From assembly GCA_016709445.1 (NCBI GenBank), contig JADJMV010000015.1, forward strand, positions 62,001 to 126,000: DNA of 64,000 nucleotides. Reading direction: 5' to 3'. Every line of letters starts with the position of its first letter. Positions within the stretch are counted from its first letter, which is position 1. Below the pieces are notes generated by a model. That model did not search any database, was not told the origin of the DNA, and saw only the letters and a list, made by a program, of their open reading frames with translations. Position numbers and translations under genes: made by a program. Of this stretch, positions 26,825 to 36,333 are shown in pieces. The DNA is from Phycisphaerales bacterium (GTDB taxonomy: Bacteria; Planctomycetota; Phycisphaerae; Phycisphaerales; UBA1924).

Positions 26825-27408
26825 CGTCCCCCCCCTTCAGCGAACGCCGAATCGATCGAGAAGTGCAGGGTCTCCGAGCCCCTTTCGCCGGGGATGCGGG
26901 TGGTCTCGGCGACGACCACGCGGCTGAATACTCCCGAGGACTGAAGAGACTGGACGAACTTTGTGAGATCCCGCTGCGCGTTGCACGTGCCCTGCAGCGT
27001 GAATCGGAATTCGGCGGGCCCGCCCGCCGTCGTCTGCGACGCGGGGAAGAGCTGGCAGTTCTCGACGACGATGGTTCCCTCGGCCTCTCGCCCGAGCAGC
27101 GCGAGCACGATCGACCAATCCGGGTGGCGCGAGACCTCATTGACCACCGCCATCTGCCGCTCCACCTCCTGGAGGCGGGCCCGCGACTGCCCGATGGCAC
27201 CGTTCACGACGTCGATCTGCGCCACAGTCGACTTGATAGTCGCCCGCACCTCACCCACCGAATCGACGCGGTCCGCGCGCAGGATGATGCTCGCCGCGGC
27301 CAGCATCAGCACCTCGAGCACAAGCACCGCACCCCACTGGCGGATTCGCCGTCGGCGGGAGCGAGCCGCACGGAGCCCCTTGGGGAACAGGTCCGGGTAC
27401 GATCCCAT
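26821..27408 (-). CDS. pilN: Type IV pilus assembly protein PilN / GspL-like
   Basis: ATG 27408 overlaps the PilM stop as TGATG and gives 195 residues. There is a short cytoplasmic start with NLFP-like text (YPDLFPKGLRAARSRRRR) that in this family contacts PilM. A membrane helix (WGAVLVLEVLMLAAASIIL), a coiled coil and a ferredoxin-like domain (FRFTLQGTCNAQRDLTKFVQSL) follow. It belongs to the PilMNO inner-membrane complex. Confidence 0.8.
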   Translation of the reverse strand: MGSYPDLFPKGLRAARSRRRRIRQWGAVLVLEVLMLAAASIILRADRVDSVGEVRATIKSTVAQIDVVNGAIGQSRARLQEVERQMAVVNEVSRHPDWSIVLALLGREAEGTIVVENCQLFPASQTTAGGPAEFRFTLQGTCNAQRDLTKFVQSLQSSGVFSRVVVAETTRIPGERGSETLHFSIDSAFAEGGGR

Positions 27409-28454
27409 CAGCCCCTCCCCCACATCGCGTGGCCGATGGCGGTCATCAGTGCCGGCCCCGCGCCGGGACACGTCACGCGGCCCCAAGCCTTGGGGACGAC
27501 CACTTCCACCGCCAATCCCGAGATCTCGGCCAAGAACTCGGCAAGCCCCGGCATCCCCGCACCCGCCCCCGCCAAGCGGATCGCGCCGACCGATTCCCCA
27601 GGAAACCGATCCGTGGCGTAGGACGCCGAGGTCAGCGCCGCGCCCAGCAGGCTCTCGCTGTGCTGACGAAAGATCTGCGCCGCCCCTGCGGCGAGCACCG
27701 GATCGACCTCGCCCTCCGGGAACGGGTAGAGCCCCATGCGGCGCAGCAGCAGCTCGCCGATCTCGGTGCTGATCTCCAGCCGGGACGAGAGCGCCGCTGT
27801 AATCGCCCCCGTGCCCGCGCCCTCCAGCCAGCGCTGGTAGATGCACGCGCCCTCCCGAAAGACGAGCATGTCGACGCCGGACGCGCCGACGTCAAGCAGC
27901 ACGGTCAGTTCATCGCTCGCCGCACACTGCGCGCGGCAGGCCCGGGCTGTGGCTTCCGCGGCGAGATCGATCGCGAGGACTCGCAGGCCCGCGCTCTCGC
28001 AGCGTCCGATGAAATCTTCCGCGTCCTGACAGACCACGGCGGAGGCGAGCATCTGGGTTGATTTGATCCGGGGCGAATCGGACGGCATTTCCCAGGCGAA
28101 CATCTCGAATGCATCCGCCGGGAGGCGGAACATTCGCACCATCTCGGCCTCGCAGATCTGCTCGATCGGTGCGCCACTCGCTCTCGGGGGCAGGTCCAGG
28201 ACCGCCGTGTGGAGCGCCTCCCGCGGCGCGCCGACCACGACCTGCTCGTCCTCAAACCCCGCGCGATCGAGCACCTGAGCCAGGCGCTGAAACTCATCAG
28301 CCGAAGCCGTCCCACCCGCTTGGAGGCGGGGGAACGCGGCACAGGCATGCAGACGCCAGCCACGTCGGCTCCGGGAGACCTGGGCGGCCTTGATCCAGGA
28401 CGTGCCGACGTCAACGCCGATGGGCGACAGGCTTCCGGGCCGGGGCAGGCTCAT
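27408..28454 (-). CDS. pilM: Type IV pilus assembly protein PilM (actin-like ATPase)
   Basis: The 348-residue protein starts with the actin-fold phosphate loop (IGVDVGTSWIKAAQVS). It continues with VVGAPREALHTAVLDLP, a second phosphate-binding stretch (LTVLLDVGASGVDMLVF) and the adenosine motif IRLAGAGAGMPGLAEFL. PilM is a cytoplasmic ring protein that binds the N-terminus of PilN. Both gene junctions overlap (ATGA with the GspF gene, TGATG with pilN). Confidence 0.88.
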   Translation of the reverse strand: MSLPRPGSLSPIGVDVGTSWIKAAQVSRSRRGWRLHACAAFPRLQAGGTASADEFQRLAQVLDRAGFEDEQVVVGAPREALHTAVLDLPPRASGAPIEQICEAEMVRMFRLPADAFEMFAWEMPSDSPRIKSTQMLASAVVCQDAEDFIGRCESAGLRVLAIDLAAEATARACRAQCAASDELTVLLDVGASGVDMLVFREGACIYQRWLEGAGTGAITAALSSRLEISTEIGELLLRRMGLYPFPEGEVDPVLAAGAAQIFRQHSESLLGAALTSASYATDRFPGESVGAIRLAGAGAGMPGLAEFLAEISGLAVEVVVPKAWGRVTCPGAGPALMTAIGHAMWGRG

Positions 28455-29677
28455 CCGGCACCCCCCCCAGTCGCGACGTGGGTTGCGGCGGTGGCGTCGA
28501 AGAGCGGGAGGAACATGCTGACTGCCACGGTGCCGATCACCAGTCCGAGCACGATCAGCACCAGCGGCTCGAGGAGTTGGGTCACGGACTTGAGCAGCAC
28601 GGCGTTGTCCTCGTCCAGGTAGCCCGCCAGGCTCAGCAGCACCTGGCCGACCTGCCCGGAGTCTTCGCCGCTCCGCACCGCCTCGACAAAGGACGCGGTA
28701 AACAGCGGGCTCTGGCCGACGACCGAACTGATCGGCGAACCGCGTTTGACCGCCTCCGAGACCTCTCCGAGCAGTGCGGCGTAGCCATGGTGGGTCATCG
28801 ACTGCTGGGTCAACGCGAGCGCATCGAGCAGCGGTACACGGCTTTCCAGCAGGACGCCGAGCAGCCTCGCGATGCGGGCCATGGCCAATCGCATGATCAA
28901 TGAAGACAGGGCGGGCACTCGGAGCGCGAGGGAATCGAGCGCCGCCCGGCCCGCGGCGGAGTGGAGCCAGACTACGCCACCGACCAGGACCACGGCCGCG
29001 GTGGGGAACTCGTACCACCACGTCGCCCGCAGGTGATTGCTGATGGCCATGAGCACGGCGGTGGAGGCGGGGACGGGGGCGTCGAGGGATTCGAAGAGCA
29101 CCGCGAACCGGGGCACCACGAACATGAGCATCCCGACGAGCACGACGCACGCGATGCACAGGAGCATCACGGGGTAGGCCAACGCGGCCGTGATGTTCTT
29201 GCGTACGACCTCCTTCTGCCGGTTGATGTCCGCCAGCTTCTCGAGCATGAGGCTGAGTCGCCCGCTCGACTCGCCCGCCGAGACGAGGCTCTTTGCGACG
29301 GCGTCGAAGTACTTCGGGTGCTTGGCCATCGCGTCGGCCAGCATCGAGCCCTCCTCGACCCGCTTGCGCACATCGGCGACCACCGCGGCGAACGTCGGAT
29401 CGAGCATCTGCCGTTCGACTGCCCCGAGCGCCTGGACGAGCGGCGTGCCGGTCGACACCAGGATCGCGGTCTGACGTGTGAACTCCGCGAGGCACCTCCA
29501 GCGGGGCAGCCGGCGTCCGCCCCCGGACTTGCGCGCCCCACCGGTATCCGCCCCACACTTGACGACGAAGAGTCGCTTCTCGACGAGCATCGCTCGGGCC
29601 GCCGGCTCGGTCGGCGCATCGAGCATCCCCTCGTGACGGCGCCCCTCGGCATCGAAGGCGGTGTAGGCGAATTTCAC
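28451..29677 (-). CDS. pilC: Type IV pilus assembly platform protein PilC / GspF, second copy
   Basis: The complete 408-residue protein has two GspF domains. The first contains FTRQTAILVSTGTPLVQAL and GESSGRLSLMLEKLAD; the second contains LLGVLLESRVPLLDALALT and RSGEDSGQVGQVLLSLAGYLDE. Three membrane segments are at expected places (MLLCIACVVLVGMLMFVVP, FPTAAVVLVGGVVW, and the C-terminal LVLIVLGLVIGTVAVSMFLP). It is the inner-membrane partner of the ATPase encoded immediately upstream, with which it overlaps by 4 nt (ATGA). Confidence 0.93.
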   Translation of the reverse strand: MKFAYTAFDAEGRRHEGMLDAPTEPAARAMLVEKRLFVVKCGADTGGARKSGGGRRLPRWRCLAEFTRQTAILVSTGTPLVQALGAVERQMLDPTFAAVVADVRKRVEEGSMLADAMAKHPKYFDAVAKSLVSAGESSGRLSLMLEKLADINRQKEVVRKNITAALAYPVMLLCIACVVLVGMLMFVVPRFAVLFESLDAPVPASTAVLMAISNHLRATWWYEFPTAAVVLVGGVVWLHSAAGRAALDSLALRVPALSSLIMRLAMARIARLLGVLLESRVPLLDALALTQQSMTHHGYAALLGEVSEAVKRGSPISSVVGQSPLFTASFVEAVRSGEDSGQVGQVLLSLAGYLDEDNAVLLKSVTQLLEPLVLIVLGLVIGTVAVSMFLPLFDATAATHVATGGGAG

Positions 29678-31427
29678 GCGGCCCTCCCAGACTGGGCGGC
29701 CGGCGTGTCCTCATCCTGCTCGAGCTTGGTGACCCGGAGCGCCTCCTCGAGACTGGTGCGTCCATCGAGGGCGAGCAGCACGGCCTCGTCACGCAGCGTC
29801 TTGAGCCCCTGCCGGCGAGCTTCGGCGCGGATCTCGTGGGTGGCGGAGGCGCCGTGGATCATCCGGCGCATGCGCCCGTCGACCTCGAGCACCTCGTACA
29901 CCCCCGCCCGCCCCTGGAACCCGCTGTCGTGACAGGACTGGCAACCGGTGCCCTTCTGGAACGCCCGGCCGGTCATGCTCGGGATCCCCGCGTCGTGGAG
30001 CACGTCGTCGGTGGGGAAATACTTCGTCCGGCAGCTCGGGCAGATCGTCCTGGCCAGTCGCTGGGCGACGGCGCCGTTCATCGCGCTGGAGAGCAGGTAC
30101 GACTCCACCCCCATGTCGAGCAATCGGGCGACTGCGCTCGCCGCGTCGTTGGTGTGGAGCGTGGCCAGCACACTGTGGCCGGTCAGCGCCGCCTGGACGG
30201 CGACATGGGCGGTCACATCGTCGCGGATCTCGCCGATCATGATCACGTCGGGGTCCTGCCGGAGGGCGCTGCGAAGCACGCGGGCGAACGAGAGCCCGAT
30301 CGGCTCGTTCACACCGATCTGATTGACGCCGTCAAGCTGGTACTCGACCGGATCCTCGACGGTGATGATGTTCAGCTCGGGGCTGCAGATCAGGTCGAGT
30401 GCCGAGTAGAGCGTCGTCGTCTTGCCCGAGCCGGTCGGGCCGGTGACGAGCACCAGCCCGTGGGCCTCGCGGAGCACCCGCTTGAAGACCGCCAGCGGTT
30501 CCTGGCGAAACCCGAGGTCCTCCATCCGGACACGCAGGTTGCGCTTGTCCAGGATACGGACGACGAGCTTCTCCCCGAGAAGCGTCGGCATGCTGCTCAC
30601 GCGGAGGTCGATCTCCCGCCCTCCACCACGATCCGGACCCGCCCCTCCTGCGGCAGGCGCTTCTCGGCGATATCCATCTTCCCAATGACCTTCACGCGCG
30701 ACACGATGGCCGCGTGCATGCCCGCCGGGGGCTTCATCAGGTCGCGGAGCATCCCATCCACCCGATACCGCACGCGCGTGCCGTTCCGGTCCGGTTCGAT
30801 GTGGATATCGCTGGCCCCGTGCCGCACGGCGGTCGAGAGCGCGACATTCACGAGGTTGATGATCGGGCTGCCCGCGACCATCCGATCGAGGTCGGTGGTC
30901 TCGCCGTCGTCGATGGTCTCGCGGTCGATGACCTCGACATCGGAGTGCTGCAGCTTGGTGAGAAACTCGTGGACGTCGGCGTTGCCGCCCGCGTACTTCC
31001 TGAGGTATTCGAGGATGTTGGCCTCGAGCGCGAGCACCGGGCGGATATTGCACCCGGTGGCCGCCCGCAGACGATCGATCGTCGGCGCCGACTGCGGCTC
31101 GGCCATGGCGACGGTCAGGGTGCCGCGGACCAGGAACATCGGGATGACCCGGAGCTTCTCGGCCTCCTGGTCCCCGATGAGCCTCACGAGGCCGGGATCG
31201 ATCAGGCCGTGGCGCAGCGTGCAGCCGTTGACGCCCAGGCAGGAGGCCAGCGCCCGGACCAGCGTCGTGCCGGTGATCACCCCCTGTTCGACGAGCAGCT
31301 CGCCGAGCCGACGCCCGGACTCCCGCTGGTCCGCGAGGGCCCGCTGGAGCTGCGTTTCGGTGATCGCACCGGTGCGGAGCAGCGCCTGGCCGACCTGCAT
31401 TTTCCTGAATTCCGGCCGGCCGTTCAC
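29674..31427 (-). CDS. pilB: Type IV pilus assembly ATPase PilB / GspE, second copy, apparent frameshift
   Basis: The N-terminal frame starts at ATG 31427 with an MshEN domain (VGQALLRTGAITETQLQRAL) and reaches ASDIHIEPDRNGTRVRYRVDG and IAEKRLPQEGRVRIVVEG. It then hits a stop at 30597. The ATPase core lies in another frame: Walker A GPTGSGKTTTLYSALDL, VEDPVEYQLDG, Walker B VIMIGEIRDD, TLHTNDAASA and the tetracysteine CPSCRTKY ... GCQSCHDSGF. One added base in the C-runs at 30615-30621 joins them as EGREIDLRVSSMPTLLGEK, giving a normal GspE of about 584 residues. The genes on both sides are intact and coupled, so a sequence error is more likely than a dead gene. Confidence 0.85.
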
Positions 31428-31759
31428 AGGAAGCTCCTCACCGCCGTCGGGATGTCCTCGAAGTGCTCGAACTGCGATGCAACGTCGGTCAGCTCGAGAA
31501 CCTCCCGAATCGTCTCGTTCACACCGCAGAGCTTCAGCGCCTGGCCCGCGTTGGAGAGCTCGTCCGCCAGGTCCAGCAGGGCCTCGATGCCCGCGCTATC
31601 GATGTAGGCCACGGCCGACGCGTCGAGCACCATCCGGCCCAGCGTCGAGGTGATCGTCTCCATACCCTTGTCGCGGAGCGCCTCGGCATCCTTCTGCACG
31701 AGCGGGCCACGCGGCTTGAGGACCGTCACCGCACCCTGCCGGTCAGTCTCGATCTGCAT
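31424..31759 (-). CDS. STAS-domain anti-sigma-factor-antagonist-like protein
   Basis: The 111-residue single domain has the STAS pattern (VTVLKPRGPLVQKDAEAL ... MVLDASAVAYIDSAGIEALLDLADEL), with Ser55 at the position that is phosphorylated in SpoIIAA-type switches. Such proteins bind and release serine kinases or other partners. A GGAGG site six nt upstream decides the start. It sits between the histidine kinase and the PilB gene in overlapping reading frames (ATGA with PilB), which suggests it relays a signal to pilus assembly; that is an inference. Confidence 0.9.
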   Translation of the reverse strand: MQIETDRQGAVTVLKPRGPLVQKDAEALRDKGMETITSTLGRMVLDASAVAYIDSAGIEALLDLADELSNAGQALKLCGVNETIREVLELTDVASQFEHFEDIPTAVRSFL

Positions 31760-33282
31760 GCACAGCCTCCGTCAAGCCGCCTGCACGGAGATCGCCTGGC
31801 CACCGGGAGCCAGAACGAGAACGTGCTCCCCACGTTCAACTCCGACTGCGCCACCACGTCACCTCCATGCAGCCTCGCGATGTCTCTCGCCAGCGCGAGC
31901 CCCAGTCCCGTTCCCGTCTCCGCCGTGACTCGGGGGTCGCTCCCCCGCACGAACCGGTCGAATACCTTCCCGAGATCGTCCTCGCCGATGCCAATACCTG
32001 TATCGACCACCTCCGTGATGAGGCGATCGCCCTCCTCCCGCACCACCACACGGACCGTGCCGCCCCGCGGCGTGTACTTGACCGCGTTGCCCAGCAGGTT
32101 GTGCAGCACGAGGCCGATCTTCTCGCGGTCTCCCCGGATCATCGGGAACTTCGGCGGCATGTCGAACGTCAGCGTCAGCTGTTTTTGCTGCGCCGCCTGG
32201 GCGTAGTCGCTCTCGAGTTCGGAGAACATCTGGGCGATCCGCACCTCGCCATCGGTGACATTCAGACGGCCCGACTGGATCTCCGCCACCGAGAGCATGT
32301 CGCTCACGATCCGGTCCAGGCGACCGGTCTCCTGGGTCAAGACATTGAGTGCGCGGCCTCGCTCCGCCGGATCGAGTTCCTCGTCGGTGAGCTCCTCGAC
32401 GTAGAGCCGGATGTTGGTCAGCGGAGTGCGGAGCTCGTGCGCGGCCTGCGCCACGAACGCGTGCTGCACGGCCTCGCTGACACGCTGCTGCGTCACATCC
32501 TCGATCATCACGAGAACCCGCCGGCCCGTGTCGGCCCCGGATGAGCGGACGCTGAAGCGGAGCACGCCACGCTGCGGATCGGTCGCGTCACCCACATCGA
32601 ACGATTGCTTCTGTCGTGACGAGGTCTCCGCCGCGTGGCGGACGGCCCCGAGCACTCGCTCATCTTTGATCGCCTGCCGGGCGTCCATCCCGTGCAAAGC
32701 CTCGCGCCGCGAGCCGAGCAGGATCGCCGCCGCCCCGTTGACGTACCGAATCACCAACTGCTCATCGACCACGAGAACCCCGTGCCAGAGCAGATCGGAG
32801 AAGCTCTCCCCGCCGCGTTCGCTGTTCGCGGGACGCAGCGCGGACGCCATCGCCTGCTTCTCGGCGTGCTCGATCCGCCACTCCAGGAACGCGTTCCAGG
32901 CCTCCGCCAGGGGGCCGGCGCCCGACAGCCACAGCGCGCCCGCGGCCCGCTCGCCACGCACGAATGCCAGCAGGGCGTCACGGACCTGCAACAACGCCCG
33001 AAGGCGTCGTCGGGCCCAGATCCCGGCGGCGAGGGTGAGGACCAGGAAGACGCCGCTGGAGAGCGCCAACCCCTGTCGATCTGGGAGGGCGACTCCCTGG
33101 GAGACCAGCCAACCCGAGGTTGCGTCCGGCAGGCACAGGTAGCCGAGGGCGCCGACTCCGACCACGCCCAGGGCCCCGACGAGGGTCGGGCCCACCACGG
33201 TGAGGGCACGAGATTTCCCTTGCCGCACCGGCGGCGGCGGTACTGCCTCGGGCTTCACGGGCTGCGGATGTGAGGATGGCAC
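31726..33282 (-). CDS. Membrane sensor histidine kinase with PAS domain, C-terminus probably frameshifted
   Basis: GTG 33282 (GGGAG upstream) gives about 518 residues. Two membrane segments (VVGPTLVGALGVVGVGALGYL, LALSSGVFLVLTLAAGIWA) come first. Then there is a PAS domain (GVLVVDEQLVIRYVNGAAAILLG), an H-box (FVAQAAHELRTPLTNIRLYV) and a HATPase domain with HNLLGNAVKYTPRGG, VVDTGIGIGEDDLGKVFDRF and GTGLGLALARDIARLHGG. After FSFWLPVA the frame becomes Arg/Cys-rich and overlaps the STAS gene by 34 nt. With one added base it would read AQAISVQAA and stop at 31772-31774, just before the STAS ribosome binding site. No cognate response regulator is adjacent. Confidence 0.88.
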   Translation of the reverse strand: MPSSHPQPVKPEAVPPPPVRQGKSRALTVVGPTLVGALGVVGVGALGYLCLPDATSGWLVSQGVALPDRQGLALSSGVFLVLTLAAGIWARRRLRALLQVRDALLAFVRGERAAGALWLSGAGPLAEAWNAFLEWRIEHAEKQAMASALRPANSERGGESFSDLLWHGVLVVDEQLVIRYVNGAAAILLGSRREALHGMDARQAIKDERVLGAVRHAAETSSRQKQSFDVGDATDPQRGVLRFSVRSSGADTGRRVLVMIEDVTQQRVSEAVQHAFVAQAAHELRTPLTNIRLYVEELTDEELDPAERGRALNVLTQETGRLDRIVSDMLSVAEIQSGRLNVTDGEVRIAQMFSELESDYAQAAQQKQLTLTFDMPPKFPMIRGDREKIGLVLHNLLGNAVKYTPRGGTVRVVVREEGDRLITEVVDTGIGIGEDDLGKVFDRFVRGSDPRVTAETGTGLGLALARDIARLHGGDVVAQSELNVGSTFSFWLPVARRSPCRRLDGGCACRSRLTGRVR

Positions 33283-33443
33283 GGCGGACTCCCGCGATAT
33301 CGGTTCTCGCGGAAGGTCATCGGTCCGACCCCGGTGCCTTTTGAGGCTCCATCGCGAGTTCGGCCCTTTCGCCCGAGCGGTCGGTCTTTTCGGCGCGACG
33401 TCCGTGCTGTACACTCGGCGCGTTCCGCATACAGGAGCCCGTT

Positions 33444-35681
33444 ATGACGAATCCCCGCGTTGGTGCGCTATGCCTCGCTTTGGCCTCCCTGACGGCCGCC
33501 GCCGGCGCGGCTCCTGGCGATAGGTCCGATAAGGATTGGCGGAAACTCGCCGATCCTTGGGCTCCCGTCCGGGGTGAGGTGCTTCGCGGCCCGTTCACGG
33601 CCGCGCGGGGCGAGGCCGGGGGCTTTCCTGCGTCGAACATCACCCTGCTCTCGTGGGTCCCGCTCAACAACTTCCCGGAGAGTCAGGACTCCGGGAACGA
33701 CTGCTGGGGATATGTCTCACCATCCGGCCGCGAGTACGCGATCATCGGATTGCACTCGGGCTTCTCGATCCTCGAGGTGACCGACCCGACCGACCCGCAC
33801 CAGATCGGGTTCGTCCCCGGCAACGGCAGTGTCTGGCGCGACGTGAAGGTCATTGGTTCCTACGCCTACGGGGTGAGCGAGGGCGGCCTGGGGATCCAGG
33901 TCATCGACCTCTCGCAGGTCGACGACGGCATCGTGACGCACGTCAAGAACAAGACCCAGAGCGGTCACTCATCGACGCACAACATCGCCGCGAATCCGGA
34001 CTCGGGGTATCTGTACCTGTGCGGCGCCAACATCGGGAATGGTGGGCTTGTTGCGGTCTCCACGACGGATCCGACAGACCCGACGATCGTCGGCGCTTGG
34101 ACGACGCGCTACGTCCACGACGTGCAGATTGTCACCTACACGTCCGGCCCATACGCCGGGCGTGAGATCGCATACTGCTGCACGGGGAGCGGCGGTCTGG
34201 ATGTCGTTGACGTGACGAACAAGAGCAATATGTTCCGTATCGGAGGCCACAAGTACGCCGGCACACACTACTGCCACCAGGCGTGGCTGTCCGAGGACCG
34301 GCACTACCTGTTTGTCAACGACGAGATGGACGAGGGCACCTCATTCAGCGTGACCACGACCCACGTGCTGGACGTCAGCGATCCAGCCCACCCGACGCAG
34401 GTGACCACGTTCACCTCCGGCGCCGCCAGCACGGATCACAATCTGTATGTGGTTGGCAACCACGCCTTCGAGGCAAACTACATGTCCGGGCTCCGCATCT
34501 TCGACATCTCGAATCCCCTCGCCGCGCAGGAGATCGGATACCTCGACACCTCCCCGGACAAGGACCAGCCCGGATACCACGGGGCGTGGAGTTGCTACCC
34601 CTACTTCCCCAGCGGCACGATTCTCATCAGCGATATCGAGCGCGGGCTGTTCGTCCTGCGGCTCGGCACCAGCCGGCTGGAGTTCGCGTTCCCCGATGGC
34701 CTGCCCGAGTACGTCCGCCCCGGGTTGCCGACGCGGGTCCGGACCACTGTGACGCAGAATGGTGTCGAGCTCGACCCCACCACCGTCACGCTCGTCCGAA
34801 AGACGGCGGACGGCGAGGTGCGGACCCCGATGACTCCGGACGGCGAGGGCGGCTACTCGGCCGAACTTCCTGCGGGAGAGTGCTTCGACACCATGGACTA
34901 TTGGTTCACTGCCCGTGATACGGGCGGACTGTCCTACATCGAGCCCTTCAATGCCCCGATCGACGGCGGTTTCGAGGCGGAAGTGGCCACCGGAACCGAC
35001 CAGGTCTTTACCGATGACTTCTCTGCCGACCAAGGCTGGCAGGCCGACAACTCCCGGGCCTCCGCCGGCGGATGGGCCCGCGTGCAACCAGTCGCGGGGA
35101 ACAACATTGAACCCGGAGCCGACGCCGACGGCTCCGGCTTCGCCTTTCTGACCGGGGCCGCCCCCGGAGAGTCGCTCGTTGGCGGCCCGATCACGCTGAC
35201 TTCACCGGCATTCGATCTGAGCGCTTCACCGCTCGCCGACGTGCACTACGCGGCCTGGTTTGCCGCCGATGGCCCGTTCGTCGGCCGCCTGACTGTCGAG
35301 GTCTCGGGCGATGACGGCGCGTCGTGGACGCTCGCCGCGTCGCACGGCAAGGACACGTTTTGGGAATCGAATGTAATCCGGATCGCCGACTACGTCAGCC
35401 CGAGCAGCAAGGTGCGGGTCCGGTTCACCGCGAACAACTCGGCGGGCATTTCCGAGGTTGAGGCCGGGGTTGACGCCTTCCGTGTAGTCTCGCCGGTCTG
35501 CGAGCCCTGCGTGGCGGATTACAACCACGATGGCGGGGTGAACACTCTCGACTTCATCGCCTATCTCAATGACTTCACCGGTTCGACACACAACGGCGAC
35601 CCGGACCTGAACGCCGATGGTCAGGTGAACACGCTCGATTTCCTCCTCTTCCTGAACCTCTTCTCCGCAGGCTGCCCGTAA
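33444..35681 (+). CDS. Exported choice-of-anchor B family protein with EF-hand/dockerin-like C-terminal repeats
   Basis: ATG 33444 follows AGGAG. The 745-residue protein has a signal peptide (ALCLALASLTAAAGAA) and a beta-propeller-like region of the choice-of-anchor B type (LLSWVPLNNFPESQDSGNDCWGY region, IIGLHSGFSILEVTDPTDP, HVLDVSDPAHPTQV, MSGLRIFDISNP). A beta-sandwich region follows. The C-terminus has two dockerin-like calcium loops (DYNHDGGVNTLDFIAYLNDF and DLNADGQVNTLDFLLFLNLF). The tail type is common in exported planctomycete proteins and may be a sorting or anchoring unit. The function of the propeller is unknown. Confidence 0.85.
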   Translation: MTNPRVGALCLALASLTAAAGAAPGDRSDKDWRKLADPWAPVRGEVLRGPFTAARGEAGGFPASNITLLSWVPLNNFPESQDSGNDCWGYVSPSGREYAIIGLHSGFSILEVTDPTDPHQIGFVPGNGSVWRDVKVIGSYAYGVSEGGLGIQVIDLSQVDDGIVTHVKNKTQSGHSSTHNIAANPDSGYLYLCGANIGNGGLVAVSTTDPTDPTIVGAWTTRYVHDVQIVTYTSGPYAGREIAYCCTGSGGLDVVDVTNKSNMFRIGGHKYAGTHYCHQAWLSEDRHYLFVNDEMDEGTSFSVTTTHVLDVSDPAHPTQVTTFTSGAASTDHNLYVVGNHAFEANYMSGLRIFDISNPLAAQEIGYLDTSPDKDQPGYHGAWSCYPYFPSGTILISDIERGLFVLRLGTSRLEFAFPDGLPEYVRPGLPTRVRTTVTQNGVELDPTTVTLVRKTADGEVRTPMTPDGEGGYSAELPAGECFDTMDYWFTARDTGGLSYIEPFNAPIDGGFEAEVATGTDQVFTDDFSADQGWQADNSRASAGGWARVQPVAGNNIEPGADADGSGFAFLTGAAPGESLVGGPITLTSPAFDLSASPLADVHYAAWFAADGPFVGRLTVEVSGDDGASWTLAASHGKDTFWESNVIRIADYVSPSSKVRVRFTANNSAGISEVEAGVDAFRVVSPVCEPCVADYNHDGGVNTLDFIAYLNDFTGSTHNGDPDLNADGQVNTLDFLLFLNLFSAGCP

Positions 35682-36333
35682 GGTCGCTCGGGAACGCCCC
35701 CCGCCTCTGTCCGCCCAGTCCACGGCTTCTTCCCGACGCGCCGGAAGACCAGACCTCGACCGGCCGCAGCGTCGGCGATTGGGATCAGTCGTTCAGATCG
35801 TCGGATACCCGGCGCCAGCCTGGCACCACCAAGGGTGGTCGCGCGCCAACCCGGGCCCGAAAGCCAGACAACCGCTGAAGTGGATTGTTTGTGGCAGCGC
35901 CCTGCGACGACTGCCGGCAGGCCAGCGTCCTCTCTCCGACGAGAGCCCGACTCTCGGGGCCCATCGTGAGCGAGGATCGACTCGCGGCGGTTCGCCGCGC
36001 GATCCCGCGCCGCCCCGAACTCCCTGCCGAAGCAGTCGGACCTCCTTCCCGGCGGTGCGGACCGGGTGTGGCTCTGTTGCTTTGCTTGGAGCCATTACTC
36101 GTGCATGGGCTTGTTCTCCGAGACCGCCAGCCCGCCGCCGGGCCGGAGACCCGCGACCAGGGAATGCACTGGCCTTGCAGTGGGCTTTCTGCCGTCCAAT
36201 CCGCGGCCGCCGCAGGTGATTGAACGCGAATTCCACACTGGAACGGCATATAGTGATATCCTGATACGATTGTCTGTATTGACTGCCGGGTCATGGTGTC
36301 GCAACCTGTTTGGCCGGCGTCTGGCGGTGAGGT
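35682..36333 (+). promoter_or_regulatory. Long leader region before the multihaem cytochrome operon
   Basis: These 652 nt hold no convincing gene on either strand. Most is GC-rich, but 36225-36290 is clearly AT-rich (GGCATATAGTGATATCCTGA and TTGTCTGTATTGACTG). It is the best place for the promoter of the cytochrome operon that starts about 50 nt later. No specific regulator site is recognised. Confidence 0.4.

Noticed and set aside
35682..36333. Several 100-200-codon frames in the leader of the cytochrome operon
   Set aside because: They overlap each other on both strands, lack start signals and contain no recognisable domain.
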